This document shows, one piece after another, positions 8,284 to 19,752 of a DNA stretch of 64,000 bases. The notes under the pieces are model-generated. The model saw only the letters and a list, made by a program, of their open reading frames with translations. It ran no database searches and was not told where the DNA came from. The DNA comes from an uncultured Paracoccaceae bacterium (GTDB taxonomy: Bacteria > Pseudomonadota > Alphaproteobacteria > Rhodobacterales > Rhodobacteraceae). The stretch is from assembly GCA_947495795.1 (NCBI GenBank), contig CANMAI010000017.1, positions 1-64,000 of the forward strand, written 5' to 3'. A program made the translations under genes and the position numbers. The number at the start of each line of letters is the position of its first letter. Position 1 is the stretch's first letter.

Positions 8284-9948
8284 TCAGCCTTCAACCGCAC
8301 CAAGTGAGACGCCCGCATTGCTGAGAGCCCGGAAAACCGTCTTGTCGCGGCCGTAGATGTCATCGCGGTACTGAGGCTGCCCTTCATCGTCCACCCATGC
8401 CGAATGGTAGGTCAGATAAATCGGAACAGGAGCCTTAAGGTTCAATTGGCGCTCCTTGCCACCGCCAAGCACCGACTGAAAAAGCCCCTTTGGATTGTCC
8501 GATTGCGGGGACAGTAGTACATGCGCCAGTTCAAACGGCTTCTGCACACGCACACATCCATGGCTGTAGGCCCGGGCATCCCGGTTGAAGAGGCTCTTGG
8601 AAGGTGTGTCATGCAAGTAGATATTGAACTGGTTGGGGAACATGAACTTCACGCGGCCAAGTGCATTACGTCCACTCGGCTTCTGTTTGATAATGAACGG
8701 AAAACTGGATTGGCTGAATTTCGAGAAATCCACAAAACGCGGATTTACCCGTGTACCGTTCCGCGTCATCACTTGGAAGGATGACCCTAGAGCACCAGGG
8801 TTCCGCTTCAGTTTCGGCAGCATTTCTTCCGTCGTGATGGAGCGCGGCACATGCCAGGTCGGATTCACGACCATGTGGGTCATCGTGTCGTTGAATTCCT
8901 GGGTGCGGTGCTTGTTCTTACCGATCACCGTGCGGGACCAGAACGTAACCTCGCCATTGTCGATGACGGAAACAGAAAAATCCGCCTGATTTACATAAAT
9001 GTGTCGGGCGCCCCGTTCCACATTCAGCCACCGCTGCCGTTCCAGATTGACAAGAACTTGCTGCAATCTCTGCTCGGGCGACGCATTGATTGCAGCCAGC
9101 GTTTTCGGGCCAGCCACGCCATCGTCGTTCAAACCATTCTGTCTCTGAAACGCCTTCACAATTTCAGTGAATTCATCGTCATAGAGGGGCTCAGAGCCAT
9201 AAAAGGCACCATTCATTCGGCCAAGACGCTCTCGCATGATAACAATGCGCTCAGAAGTCTGGCCCGGCTTCAAGGTTTTGCCAGCAGGAACAGGCTCACC
9301 CCAGGCATCCGCCGAGATAATCTCCTTCAGTCGTACCATTTCTGCCTGCAGGCGCGCATATTGGGGATGTGACGGGGCGAGTGCCGCAAAGAAAGCACCA
9401 ACGTCCCCGGTCTCTTTGAGGCCGAGCATCAGCGTCGCCTCGTCCGGGCGCGGTGGCTTCACAACGATATCCCGATCTACTTTGCGCGGCTCCAGCAGTC
9501 CGGAAGACACATCACGAGCGTATTTCAGAAAAATACGGCTGGCCGCGAGCTCAACTGCATCCACTGGAGCATCGGTGTCAGCAAGGAGATCTGCGAGGGA
9601 GGCAATATCGTATCTGGCCCGAGGCAAACCATGTTCCTCAACCGACATCAGCACATCCAGCAACGCCGCCTGGCGCACATCATCCCAGATGGGCGCATAG
9701 TCGACAGTCGCGTAAAAATCCCGCAGGCTTTCCGCATCGGCGCCAGCGTTTTCAAGGGTTGCCTTGAGCTTTAAGGCTTCAGCACTAAGGGGAATTTCCG
9801 CGACAATTGCGGCTTCAGTTACGAGTGGAGTGAGGTCCGCAGTCCTGAGAGGTTGGGCATGGGCGGCAATACCGGACAGTGCTGTCGCCAAGCTCAAAAC
9901 AGCTAGTCCGCCTGGCACCTTAACACCAATTTTCGACAAATATTTCAC
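8284..9948 (-). CDS. Murein L,D-transpeptidase, YcbB (LdtD)-type
   Basis: 554 aa. The N-terminal 32 residues are a signal peptide ending AAHA. A scaffold region (40-230) resembles the YcbB extension, then a peptidoglycan-binding segment appears (FQRQNGLNDDGVAGPKTL, near 275), then the YkuD catalytic domain (about 325-480) with the motif YSHGCVRVQKP carrying the nucleophilic Cys. It forms 3-3 crosslinks between meso-DAP residues in the periplasm, or attaches proteins to peptidoglycan. Length and order match the YcbB subfamily. It is divergent from a DUF882 peptidoglycan protein gene, with a shared palindrome in the promoter region. Confidence 0.9.
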   Translation of the reverse strand: MKYLSKIGVKVPGGLAVLSLATALSGIAAHAQPLRTADLTPLVTEAAIVAEIPLSAEALKLKATLENAGADAESLRDFYATVDYAPIWDDVRQAALLDVLMSVEEHGLPRARYDIASLADLLADTDAPVDAVELAASRIFLKYARDVSSGLLEPRKVDRDIVVKPPRPDEATLMLGLKETGDVGAFFAALAPSHPQYARLQAEMVRLKEIISADAWGEPVPAGKTLKPGQTSERIVIMRERLGRMNGAFYGSEPLYDDEFTEIVKAFQRQNGLNDDGVAGPKTLAAINASPEQRLQQVLVNLERQRWLNVERGARHIYVNQADFSVSVIDNGEVTFWSRTVIGKNKHRTQEFNDTMTHMVVNPTWHVPRSITTEEMLPKLKRNPGALGSSFQVMTRNGTRVNPRFVDFSKFSQSSFPFIIKQKPSGRNALGRVKFMFPNQFNIYLHDTPSKSLFNRDARAYSHGCVRVQKPFELAHVLLSPQSDNPKGLFQSVLGGGKERQLNLKAPVPIYLTYHSAWVDDEGQPQYRDDIYGRDKTVFRALSNAGVSLGAVEG

Positions 9949-10081
9949 GGCACGTTGCCCCTCTATCCTTCATCACTCTTTTGATTAAACCCTAATAGAT
10001 CCCTAACTCGTCCAACAGACACAGACCGTGCACCGATCGCAATTCTGAAAAAACGTGTGCTTTTGGCCGCATTCACACCGA

Positions 10082-10098
10082 TGTGAAACACTTTCACA
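10082..10098. promoter_or_regulatory. Palindrome TGTGAAA-CAC-TTTCACA, possible operator
   Basis: A perfect 7-bp inverted repeat around CAC in the 323-base divergent region between the L,D-transpeptidase and the DUF882 gene. It looks like a CRP/FNR-type half-site pair (TGTGA...TCACA), but the spacer is 7 rather than the canonical 6 bases. The rest of this intergenic region shows no other clear feature. Confidence 0.4.
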
Positions 10099-10271
10099 GG
10101 TGGTTTTGGCTGCACTGTGGCGATTCGGCAAAAAACCGCTCATAAATTGCTCACGGACTCATCAAAAACTTGGCAGTTAATGTGTTGTTTGCCATAATCC
10201 TTTACATAGCAGCTCTCGCAAGGTTGCAAAACGGCCGTAAGATGCCAAAAAAAGAGACGTGAAGCAGGCAG

Positions 10272-10844
10272 ATGATCAAAAAATCCTTACCTGAAGCTGG
10301 CCGCAGGGCCTTTCTCGGTGGTGTATTTGGCCTCGTCGCAACATCGGCAGCGCCTTACTACGCCAATGCAGCTGGTTTCCTGAGGGGAGGTGGCGACATC
10401 CGCCGTATCCGTCTCAGATCGCAGCGAACAGGCGAATATGTCGATACGATTTATTGGGTCGAAGGCAATTATGTGAGAGAAGCGCTGGCCGAGATAAATT
10501 GGTTCATGCGCGATTGGCGCGAGAATGAAGCCATTGGCTATGACCGTCGCAATATCGATATTCTTGCTGCCACTCTTCGCCTAATGGATACGGAAGAACC
10601 CTATCACGTGGTATCCGGTTACCGGAGCCCGAGAACCAACGCTATGCTTGGGCGGTCAAATCGCGGTGTCGCGCGGAATTCATATCATATGAAGGGGATG
10701 GCGGCTGATCTGAAGCTGAAATCTCGTTCAATCGGCCAGATGGCAAAGGCAGCGGTGGCCTGCAATGCGGGTGGCGTTGGCAAATATGGCCGCTCCAACT
10801 TCGTGCATATGGATTGCGGTCCTGTGCGCACGTGGCGCGGTTAA
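10272..10844 (+). CDS. Tat-exported DUF882 (YcbK/MepK-like) peptidase M15-type protein
   Basis: 190 aa. A twin-arginine leader is visible (GRRAFLGGVFG, cleavage likely after YYANA, near residue 33). The rest is the DUF882 domain: SGYRSPRTNAML near 117, then NSYHMKGMAADLK near 137 and FVHMDCG near 176, supplying the His/Asp/His zinc ligands of M15 peptidases. E. coli MepK of this family cleaves 3-3 peptidoglycan crosslinks, which are exactly the bonds made by the divergently encoded L,D-transpeptidase. The pairing of maker and cleaver is therefore functionally sensible. Zinc ligand assignment is by motif, and substrate is inferred from MepK. Confidence 0.88.
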   Translation: MIKKSLPEAGRRAFLGGVFGLVATSAAPYYANAAGFLRGGGDIRRIRLRSQRTGEYVDTIYWVEGNYVREALAEINWFMRDWRENEAIGYDRRNIDILAATLRLMDTEEPYHVVSGYRSPRTNAMLGRSNRGVARNSYHMKGMAADLKLKSRSIGQMAKAAVACNAGGVGKYGRSNFVHMDCGPVRTWRG

Positions 10845-10848
10845 ACAT

Positions 10849-10869
10849 GCGGGCGCTTCTCACGCCCGC
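10849..10869. terminator. Bidirectional hairpin between DUF882 gene and proA
   Basis: GCGGGCG (10849-10855) pairs with CGCCCGC (10863-10869). It falls 5 bases after the DUF882 stop and overlaps the last codons of the convergent proA, so it can end transcripts from both sides. Confidence 0.5.
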
Positions 10870-12128
10870 ACCGTACCCTCACCCACCACAAGATACTTAA
10901 AGCTCGTCAACTGCTGTGCCCCAACCGGCCCACGCGCGTGCAGTTTGCCTGTTGCTATCCCAATCTCCGCGCCCATACCAAACTCGCCTCCATCCGCAAA
11001 TTGAGTTGAGGCGTTACGCATCAGAATGGCGCTGTCCAGCGCATGAAAGAAAGTGTCGGCCACGGCATCGTCTTCAGCGATAATGCAATCTGTATGATTT
11101 GAGCCGTAGCGCCGGATGTGATCTATCGCTCCCTTCACCCCCTCTACAAGCTTGGCCGCCGCGATCATATCAAGGTACTCGTGTCCCCAGTCACTATTCT
11201 TTGCGGGCACCGCACTCTTAATATTGAGGCCACTGCCCACACGCAGTTCCACGTCTGCGGCCACCAATTCATCCAGAAACGGTGCCCCATTTGCGCTATA
11301 AAATGCGCTGTCCACAAGGATGCACTCCACTGCTCCGCATATACCGGTGCGCCGTGTCTTGGCATTCACGATCACCTTGCTGGCCGTCTCAACATCTGCA
11401 CTCGCGTCAACATAAATGTGCACGATACCTTCCAAATGCGCGAAAACAGGTACCCGTGCATCCGCCTGAATCCGCCCGACCAGCCCTTTGCCGCCGCGAG
11501 GCACGATGACATCGATATGTTCCACCATTGCCAGCATCTCCCCAACCGCTGCCCTGTCTTGCGTCGGCACAAGCTGGATCGCAGCTTCCGGTAGACCGGC
11601 GGCCCGGAGCCCCTTGGACATGCAGGAATGAAGCGCATGAGAAGAGTGAGTACTCTCCGATCCTGCCCGTAGAATCGCAGCATTACCGGCTTTCAGGCAA
11701 AGTGCGCCGGCATCTATTGTTACGTTGGGACGGCTCTCGAAAATCACACCGATGACGCCGATCGGCGTCGCAACCTTACGGATGTGGAGGCCCGTTGGCT
11801 GCGTCCACTCCTCCAGCACCGCGCCCACAGGGTCCGCCTGCTCCGCGACCGAACGAAGGTTCTCCACAATCCCCCTCAGTCGATCCTCACTCAGAAGCAG
11901 CCGATCAAGCATTGCGGGGGAAAGCCCCTTGGCCTCAGCCGCCTTCATATCCCGCGCATTGGCTTCAAGAATGGATGCTCTGTCTTGCCAGACAGCTTCC
12001 GCCGCGCCAATCAGCGCAGCATGTTTTCGTTCTGCGGAAGCTGTGGCCAGAACCACCGAGGCCTCGCGTGCCGCAACCCCGAGGGCTTGCATCATCTCAA
12101 CAATATCCGCTCCCTGTCCATCCATCAT
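10860..12128 (-). CDS. proA: Gamma-glutamyl phosphate reductase
   Basis: 422 aa, full length. It reduces gamma-glutamyl phosphate with NADPH to glutamate semialdehyde, the second step of proline synthesis. It has the aldehyde-dehydrogenase fold: the catalytic Cys is in [12 protein letters not shown] (near 263), and the conserved C-terminal signature [22 protein letters not shown] is intact. It lies 9 bases after proB and is the last gene of an obgE-proB-proA operon, an order common in alphaproteobacteria. Confidence 0.96.
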   Translation of the reverse strand: MMDGQGADIVEMMQALGVAAREASVVLATASAERKHAALIGAAEAVWQDRASILEANARDMKAAEAKGLSPAMLDRLLLSEDRLRGIVENLRSVAEQADPVGAVLEEWTQPTGLHIRKVATPIGVIGVIFESRPNVTIDAGALCLKAGNAAILRAGSESTHSSHALHSCMSKGLRAAGLPEAAIQLVPTQDRAAVGEMLAMVEHIDVIVPRGGKGLVGRIQADARVPVFAHLEGIVHIYVDASADVETASKVIVNAKTRRTGICGAVECILVDSAFYSANGAPFLDELVAADVELRVGSGLNIKSAVPAKNSDWGHEYLDMIAAAKLVEGVKGAIDHIRRYGSNHTDCIIAEDDAVADTFFHALDSAILMRNASTQFADGGEFGMGAEIGIATGKLHARGPVGAQQLTSFKYLVVGEGTVRA

Positions 12129-12137
12129 TCGCCCCTT

Positions 12138-14302
<2,165 letters not shown>

Positions 14303-14350
14303 CTATCGTTACCGTATCGCCTGTGCCGCCTCAAGCGACGCGACGGCCGC

Positions 14351-14863
14351 TCAGTTGGCACGTGGTGTTTGCTCATACACCCAAACGGGTACGGCACCAT
14401 TTCTGGCGATCGAAAAACTTTCATCTTCACCGATGAAGGAAAAGCCAACCTTCGTTAGAACCTTAGCCGAGGCTGGATTGTCCTGAAACACGTTGGCCCT
14501 CAGAATGTCGCGCTGATTGGCAAAAGCGTATGCCACAACGGCTTCAACAGCCTCCGTCGCAAAGCCTGTATCCCAGAAGGGCGCGCCAACCCAATAGCCA
14601 ATCTCACCATTCGGGCGCAATGTGATCACGCCGACGAGTTCCCCCGCTGCGGATCCCACATGTTCCATCGCCCAGATTTCTTCATCCTCACTCAAAGTAC
14701 GCGCAATAAAACTTTCAGCGCTGCCCGGTGGATATGGATGGGGAATGGACGTCGTCATAGAGGCAACGCGCTTGTCGCTCACATAGAGTTCAATGTGGCG
14801 TGCATCCGCCGCCCTTAGCGGGCGCAGGATCAGCCGCTCAGTCTTCAATTCAGGTTCAGGCAT
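14351..14863 (-). CDS. GNAT N-acetyltransferase, RimJ/RimL type
   Basis: 170 aa. It opens with TERLILRPLRAADARH, the standard RimL-like beginning, and carries the acetyl-CoA loop in YWVGAPFWDTGFATEAVEAVVAYAF (near 95-120). Proteins of this group acetylate ribosomal protein N-termini or small molecules. The position between rpmA and obgE, and 75 bases upstream of obgE on the same strand, fits co-transcription and a ribosomal substrate, but this is inference. Confidence 0.88.
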   Translation of the reverse strand: MPEPELKTERLILRPLRAADARHIELYVSDKRVASMTTSIPHPYPPGSAESFIARTLSEDEEIWAMEHVGSAAGELVGVITLRPNGEIGYWVGAPFWDTGFATEAVEAVVAYAFANQRDILRANVFQDNPASAKVLTKVGFSFIGEDESFSIARNGAVPVWVYEQTPRAN

Positions 14864-14967
14864 ATCTCAGCCCCTTTCCCATCTGTGAACGCAACTTCAG
14901 ATGCATAGCCACGTCATCCGGTTGTTGTCCCTCGGCAAAGCTTCATTCAGAGGCCTGAAAGCACGAA

Positions 14968-14992
14968 GGGCCCGGTCTATCCGACCGAGCCC
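14968..14992 (-). terminator. Hairpin downstream of rpmA
   Basis: GGGCCCGGTC (14968-14977) pairs with GACCGAGCCC (14983-14992), with one mismatch, 25 bases beyond the rpmA stop. A T-rich tail is lacking, so termination may be partial and allow read-through into the GNAT gene. Confidence 0.5.
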
Positions 14993-15017
14993 CTCCCTAC
15001 ATTTCTGAAGCGTCGGT

Positions 15018-15287
15018 CTACTCAGCGGCTTGCGCTGCCGGGAGAACGGAAATGAACGTGCGGCCCTTGAAGCCTTTGTGGAAGGTCACATTGCCTTCGC
15101 TCATTGCGAAGATCGTATGATCACGGCCCATTCCCACATTCTCGCCCGGCCACCACTTCGTGCCGCGCTGACGTACGATGATATTGCCGGGGATCACGGC
15201 TTCACCACCAAATTTCTTCACGCCCAAACGGCGCCCGGCGCTGTCGCGCCCGTTCCGGGATGAACCGCCTGCTTTCTTATGTGCCAT
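15018..15287 (-). CDS. rpmA: 50S ribosomal protein L27
   Basis: 89 aa. Begins [16 protein letters not shown], the invariant L27 N-terminus that reaches the peptidyl-transferase centre, followed by [23 protein letters not shown]. Complete. It lies 12 bases after rplU with a clear ggagagag ribosome binding site. Confidence 0.98.
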   Translation of the reverse strand: MAHKKAGGSSRNGRDSAGRRLGVKKFGGEAVIPGNIIVRQRGTKWWPGENVGMGRDHTIFAMSEGNVTFHKGFKGRTFISVLPAAQAAE

Positions 15288-15299
15288 TGGTCTCTCTCC

Positions 15300-16019
15300 T
15301 TACTTCGCTTCAGCGGCGAACTCGCTCGCTTGCTTGATCCAGTCGTCGCGCTCGATGCGGCCCTTGAACGAAAGCTTGTCGTCCATATAGGCAATCTCTT
15401 CTGTGCCCCATTCAGCGATCTGCCAGAAATGGTAAACCCCAACCTCGTTCAGTGTGCCTTCCAGTTTCGGGCCCACGCCAGAGATCTTTTTCAGATCATC
15501 GGCCGTGCCTTTGGCGGACTTCAGCAGGTTGGCAGGTTCCTTCCCTGCGGCCTCGGTTGCGGGGATCTCTGCCTTCGTGGCGGTCTTCTTCTCTGCTTTT
15601 GCCTTTTCCGCCTTCGGCTTGGCCACTGCCTTTGCCTTGGGCGCGGGTGCTGCAACAGCAGCTGAAGATGCACCAAGTGCAGCCTTCACACCCGTCTTCT
15701 CCGCACCAGAGGCCAGAATATCCGTCACCCGGATCACTGTCAGCGACTGGCGGTGCCCCTTCTTGCGCTGGGACGAGTGCTTCCGCCGACGCTTCTTGAA
15801 GTTGATTGTCTTCGGCCCGCGGATCTGATCCAGCACTTCTGCCTGCACAGCAGCGCCGACAACCAGAGGCGCACCCACCGTCACACTGTCACCGCCGAGC
15901 ATCAGAACATCGTTGAACTGGATCGTCTCACCCGCATCCGCAGCAAGCTTTTCCACTTTCAGGGTGTCATCTTTGGCAACTTTATACTGCTTGCCACCAG
16001 TCTTCACCACCGCGAACAT
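15300..16019 (-). CDS. rplU: 50S ribosomal protein L21 with long C-terminal extension
   Basis: 239 aa against about 103 for ordinary L21. Residues 1-105 are a normal L21, with the RNA-binding segment [20 protein letters not shown]. Residues 106-170 are an Ala/Lys/Pro-rich linker. Residues 170-239 form a helix-hairpin domain ([20 protein letters not shown], then HFWQIAEW), like the domain added to NuoE and other proteins in alphaproteobacteria. The extension recurs in related taxa and is not an assembly artefact, because the reading frame is clean throughout. Its job is unknown; the helix-hairpin motif suggests extra nucleic-acid contact. Confidence 0.96.
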   Translation of the reverse strand: MFAVVKTGGKQYKVAKDDTLKVEKLAADAGETIQFNDVLMLGGDSVTVGAPLVVGAAVQAEVLDQIRGPKTINFKKRRRKHSSQRKKGHRQSLTVIRVTDILASGAEKTGVKAALGASSAAVAAPAPKAKAVAKPKAEKAKAEKKTATKAEIPATEAAGKEPANLLKSAKGTADDLKKISGVGPKLEGTLNEVGVYHFWQIAEWGTEEIAYMDDKLSFKGRIERDDWIKQASEFAAEAK

Positions 16020-16130
16020 CCGCGTATTCCTTATATCTCGCGCGTCCTGTGGCCCCGCCTCTGCGGTGTTGTGCGGGATGTCTTTCCGCGCCTCGAACAG
16101 CGTACCTCCGAGAAGGTATAGTCAAAAGAT

Positions 16131-16156
16131 ACTCGGAAGACGCATATCTTCCGAGT
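16131..16156 (-). promoter_or_regulatory. Leader hairpin upstream of rplU
   Basis: ACTCGGAAGA (16131-16140) and TCTTCCGAGT (16147-16156) form a perfect 10-bp stem with a 6-base loop, about 110 bases before the rplU start. On the minus strand it is followed by ATCTTTTGAC. It may be a terminator of an upstream transcript, an attenuator, or a ribosomal-protein autoregulatory leader. Confidence 0.45.
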
Positions 16157-16269
16157 GAAGCCGCCTTATGCTCAGCCCCGCCCTTGCTGTCAAGGCCAGA
16201 ATGCTCATTTTGGGCTTGCCTGTCCCAACAGCTGTCCCTAAACACACCCGACGGCTGCAAATTACCTTT

Positions 16270-16359
16270 GGAGAGGTGCCGGAGTGGTCGAACGGGGCGG
16301 TCTCGAAAACCGTTGTGGGTGCAAGCCTACCCAGGGTTCGAATCCCTGTCTCTCCGCCA
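16270..16359 (+). tRNA. tRNA-Ser(CGA)
   Basis: Acceptor GGAGAG pairs with CTCTCC (16350-16355), discriminator G, and CCA is encoded. The anticodon loop reads CTCGAAA, giving anticodon CGA for UCG codons. The long variable arm (GTTGTGGGTGCAAGCCTACC region) and the T-arm GGTTCGAATCC are typical of class II serine tRNA. Confidence 0.95.
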
Positions 16360-16766
16360 GTAAGACCCACGTCTTGCACAAAGATCAAAATCCTTGGCAT
16401 GTCGTGCTTCTAGTGCTCAGACACTCAAAACGGATTGCATGATAGGATGAACTTAGAAGCAGCCTGTCGCTGCAAAGCTCCTCGCTATCCGGTCTGAATT
16501 GGACTTCGCTGCAAAAAGTGTCTGACCAATCTGACTCGATTCGGATAATCACCTTCGCAAAATCGTGGCATAAAAATCCAGATAATTGACGTTACGCCTA
16601 ACCGTGAACGGATCCGCATCGCGTTTTCATTCGCGTACCGTATGCTCTATAGATCGCTTCTGGTTCACAGTTTCATAGACACATCATTGGTGTGTCCACG
16701 AAACCGTAAGCAGGACGATAGATTACCCATACCTATTTGTCGTAAGTCAGTACAACCTTACCAACT
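16360..16766. other. Intergenic stretch after tRNA-Ser; no gene seen
   Basis: About 400 bases with no ORF that has coding character. It is somewhat richer in A+T than the flanks. I found no copy of the tRNA 3' end, no integrase and no strong hairpin. The TadE-like operon ends at its right edge. Confidence 0.5.
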
Positions 16767-17435
16767 TCATATACCTTCCCAAGTTGGGGTCGGGCACGAA
16801 ATTGAGTCATTTTCCGTCGCGTGGGTGATTATGTTCGTAAATCGAGGTCGCTCAACGAGCCTGTTGGCCCAAGTCATTTCGCGCAGTCCCACATAACCAG
16901 ACCATTGCTCAGCAATCGGAGTCCACACTCCAAACACCTCAGTGAAAATGACGGTGTCGCCGTCTGCCATAAGCGGCATCAACTCCACCGGTATTTCCTC
17001 ATCCTTGGTGAACTTGAGTATGTTAGGCTCTTCACCGGCATCTTCATCGTAGAACGAGTCAAAAGTTGTCGACCAATGAAGACGATATTCACCTTCCGTT
17101 TCACCACCGGCAACCTCGCGCTCAAGATAGCAGATGCTGCTTACCCGCATCCAAGATTGCTCTATGCGGCTCGGCAGCATGCGCTTTTGGATGTCATAAA
17201 ACTCACCAAGTCTGGCTTCCGTAAGGCTGGCGCTTCTCGCTATCAGATCGCTTACAGTAAACGAAACCTTCGCTGTAAGCGCGTTTGATCTATAGGCGTC
17301 AAAGTAAATAAAGCTGCCCAGAAACCATGCGACAAGCAGTGGAAACAGAAGAACGAACTCGAGCGTTACGGTACCAGCTTCGCAAGAGACCTTACGCCTC
17401 AATTCAGCCAGCTTTGATTTCACGGTTGTCATCAT
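16767..17435 (-). CDS. TadE-like pilus assembly/pseudopilin protein
   Basis: 222 aa. Basic N-terminus, then SCEAGTVTLEFVLLFPLLVAWFLGSF: the Glu five residues after Thr-Val inside the membrane helix is the TadE/TadF signature recognised by prepilin peptidase. The rest is periplasmic with a few Cys. It lies 9 bases downstream of a second TadE-like gene and is third in a TadG-TadE-TadE operon. It would act with a Flp/Tad pilus machine, whose ATPase, secretin and Flp genes are not in this window. Confidence 0.8.
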   Translation of the reverse strand: MMTTVKSKLAELRRKVSCEAGTVTLEFVLLFPLLVAWFLGSFIYFDAYRSNALTAKVSFTVSDLIARSASLTEARLGEFYDIQKRMLPSRIEQSWMRVSSICYLEREVAGGETEGEYRLHWSTTFDSFYDEDAGEEPNILKFTKDEEIPVELMPLMADGDTVIFTEVFGVWTPIAEQWSGYVGLREMTWANRLVERPRFTNIITHATENDSISCPTPTWEGI

Positions 17436-17444
17436 ACCACCTCG

Positions 17445-18017
17445 TTAGCTCGGCTCGTTCAAGAAAACGCCGTAGGATACCATCTGATGGCCTGATCTCA
17501 CTCCCGCCGCGATCGCATCTTCATCAAGCTCGGCTTTCGGTAGCCATGCTCCAAGCCCAAGGCCAGGGAAAATTGGATTTACCAACATACAAGCTCTGAG
17601 AAAGACGATTTCGCCGCGCGTACTGCCAGCAATCGTCATTACGGGTTGCAGTTCAGCGGTCTCATTACGATTGTAGCAAGCCGGTTGACGATGAGGGTAA
17701 TTGGCGTCTCCTGCGATAACCGTGTACTGCCTCAGTTCAAGAAACATCTCCTGCTCGCAATTATTGAAAATCGCAGAGTACTCGCAAATCTGCGTGCGCA
17801 ATTCCTCAGGCGTTGGGTTTATCATTATGCCCAACTTGAGATCGCGAACTGCCATATCCACACCGCGGTCAAGCATCATGTATTTGGTCATCAGCCAGCC
17901 GGATTCGAACATTGAAAGAACGATGGCTATAAAAACCGGGAAGACTATTACGAATTCAACAGTTGAGCCGCCCTCCTCGCTCTTCCGCTTTTTTCTGAGA
18001 ACAGACATCAACTGCAT
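17445..18017 (-). CDS. TadE family protein
   Basis: 190 aa. The opening KKRKSEEGGSTVEFVIVFPVFIAIVLSMFESGW is the TadE domain signature: a processing site before S-T-V-E-F and a single membrane helix. The periplasmic part contains a CEYSAIFNNCEQ pair and later Cys residues, possibly disulfide bonded. It sits 4 bases after the TadG-like gene. An in-frame second ATG nine bases downstream is an alternative start. Confidence 0.85.
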   Translation of the reverse strand: MQLMSVLRKKRKSEEGGSTVEFVIVFPVFIAIVLSMFESGWLMTKYMMLDRGVDMAVRDLKLGIMINPTPEELRTQICEYSAIFNNCEQEMFLELRQYTVIAGDANYPHRQPACYNRNETAELQPVMTIAGSTRGEIVFLRACMLVNPIFPGLGLGAWLPKAELDEDAIAAGVRSGHQMVSYGVFLNEPS

Positions 18018-18021
18018 GATC

Positions 18022-19578
18022 TCACCTCTCGTTCTGAGCTAGTTTCAGAAGGTTTATCCGCGCGGCAATGGCATCAAAGGCATCCGCCGGATTATCATTA
18101 CCCAAGACATTGTAAAAGTCTTTTGCCTCGTCCGATGAACACCCCTTAAGAACCGCAATTGCCTCAGCAGTGCCGGACACACCAGGTTGCAAGTCATAAC
18201 CGATCGTGAAAATCGTCAGGTTTCCGGTGCCACCCTCGCTCTTCGCTTCCGCACAAATCGCATTCGTAAGAGTATCGCCTTCTCTCGAGTTTACAACATA
18301 GCTGGAACCGTCCGAAGTGTCATTCCAGTACTGCAACCTGGCCAACTGCTCCGAAAGCAACTCTTCGGTCGTGGCACCTTCTGTTGGAGTGTAATAATCA
18401 GTATCTGAAGCAACCCGCACTTGGTTCGTGTTCCTTCCGTCGGACAGCACAACTAGATACTTTTTGATATTGTTTTCATTGTAGGAAGCTGGACGTCCTT
18501 CAAACGTTGAAGCCAAGCTGCCGTCTTTAATCATTCTAGAGGTCAAAATTTCTGAACTTGGATCAAGAAGCGCCATGCCCCACTTGATGCCGTTGAAAGT
18601 GGTTGTCCACCCCCCCGAAGTAAGACCTGCAACATGTTCTTTGAGCGCAGTTGAATCATTCGAATATGCGAGAATTGAGTTGTTGGCACTTGGGCAAACA
18701 AATCTTGAGCCCTGCTTGAGGTGTTGGTACTGCCGTAGCGTCGTTCCACTGCCTTGGATCGGGATCTGATTGAAATCCGGATTGTCCTGAACAGTGGTGT
18801 TGGAACCGCTTCCTTCTGTCGAGAAATCAAAGCAGTACGAGTAAGGGTGGAGGTTGTTAACTTCAGCGTCGCCTTCGTTACGCTTCTGAACAAAGCCGGC
18901 CAATGCTTCCAACTTGAAAACGTCGGCAATCAACGGAGTTGTATTAACCTGGTTGCCATAGGGGATTATCGAAATAAGCGTCTGATCTACTGTGTCAGAA
19001 GTTAAAAGCTGATCGATGAACCCATACACGGCCTCTTTCACGGCAGCTAACTTGGTTCTTTCCCCGCTTTTGTCCGGGTCTCCCATTGATCCAGAAATAT
19101 CAAGAACGAGCGATATTTCAAGATCCAACTTGCGCTGTTCCGCATAACTCTGCGCCGGAACTGCCATCTGGTTGAACCCGGCAATCTTCAGGAAAAACGT
19201 GTTCATATCATAGCGAGCTGACGCCTCAACCGCAGTTTCATCGTCGTCCAAGTCATCCGGTATCTCAACATCGAGCCTAGGTTCTTCAGATCGGAAGGTC
19301 CGAGACTTCATGTAGCTCGCAATCAGTTCTTCCTTCGCCTCACGAAACTCCGCGTCCGACATCCCTTCTTCCTGCTGCGCAAGAGTTTGTGTTCGCGCTG
19401 CCGCCGCGAGAACACCGCGATCCAAAGCGTTCTGGAGATCCGCTCGTGCGGCCTCATGGCGCATAAAATCTACACCCATCCCTGCCATAACAACCATGGT
19501 CAGGAACAATATGACAACAAAGGGCATTATCGCGCCCGCCTCAGAAGCGAAGGCGCTTTTCAGTTTGGAGATTTTCAT
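18022..19578 (-). CDS. TadG-like protein with von Willebrand A domain
   Basis: 518 aa. A basic N-terminus and one membrane helix (about 12-35, AIMPFVVILFLTMVVMAG) match the Flp-pilus TadG N-terminal domain. A VWA domain starts near 150 with the metal site motif LDISGSMGDPDKSG (DxSxS) and continues to the C-terminus with a long insert containing Cys pairs. TadG proteins link the Flp pilus apparatus to the envelope and surface adhesion. I chose the ATG at 19578 because the hydrophobic segment then has the normal distance from the start; a TTG at 19605 would add nine residues. It is first in the three-gene operon. Confidence 0.85.
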   Translation of the reverse strand: MKISKLKSAFASEAGAIMPFVVILFLTMVVMAGMGVDFMRHEAARADLQNALDRGVLAAAARTQTLAQQEEGMSDAEFREAKEELIASYMKSRTFRSEEPRLDVEIPDDLDDDETAVEASARYDMNTFFLKIAGFNQMAVPAQSYAEQRKLDLEISLVLDISGSMGDPDKSGERTKLAAVKEAVYGFIDQLLTSDTVDQTLISIIPYGNQVNTTPLIADVFKLEALAGFVQKRNEGDAEVNNLHPYSYCFDFSTEGSGSNTTVQDNPDFNQIPIQGSGTTLRQYQHLKQGSRFVCPSANNSILAYSNDSTALKEHVAGLTSGGWTTTFNGIKWGMALLDPSSEILTSRMIKDGSLASTFEGRPASYNENNIKKYLVVLSDGRNTNQVRVASDTDYYTPTEGATTEELLSEQLARLQYWNDTSDGSSYVVNSREGDTLTNAICAEAKSEGGTGNLTIFTIGYDLQPGVSGTAEAIAVLKGCSSDEAKDFYNVLGNDNPADAFDAIAARINLLKLAQNER

Positions 19579-19752
19579 GGCACACTCGATGTTTGATGCT
19601 GACAACTTGGGGGTCGAATCGTTAACGTTGAATGTTTGTGGTACACCACTTTACCGGAAATATCTACTTTACACACGACAGACGTAAAAAGATGATTAAT
19701 TTTCCTCATTTTAGCCGTGTTTCTTACATTCCCGCTGAAGCTTCCATATCCA

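Noticed and set aside
16360-16766. Integration site of an element at tRNA-Ser
   Set aside because: No integrase, no repeat of the tRNA 3' end, and the neighbouring genes on both sides look like core genome.
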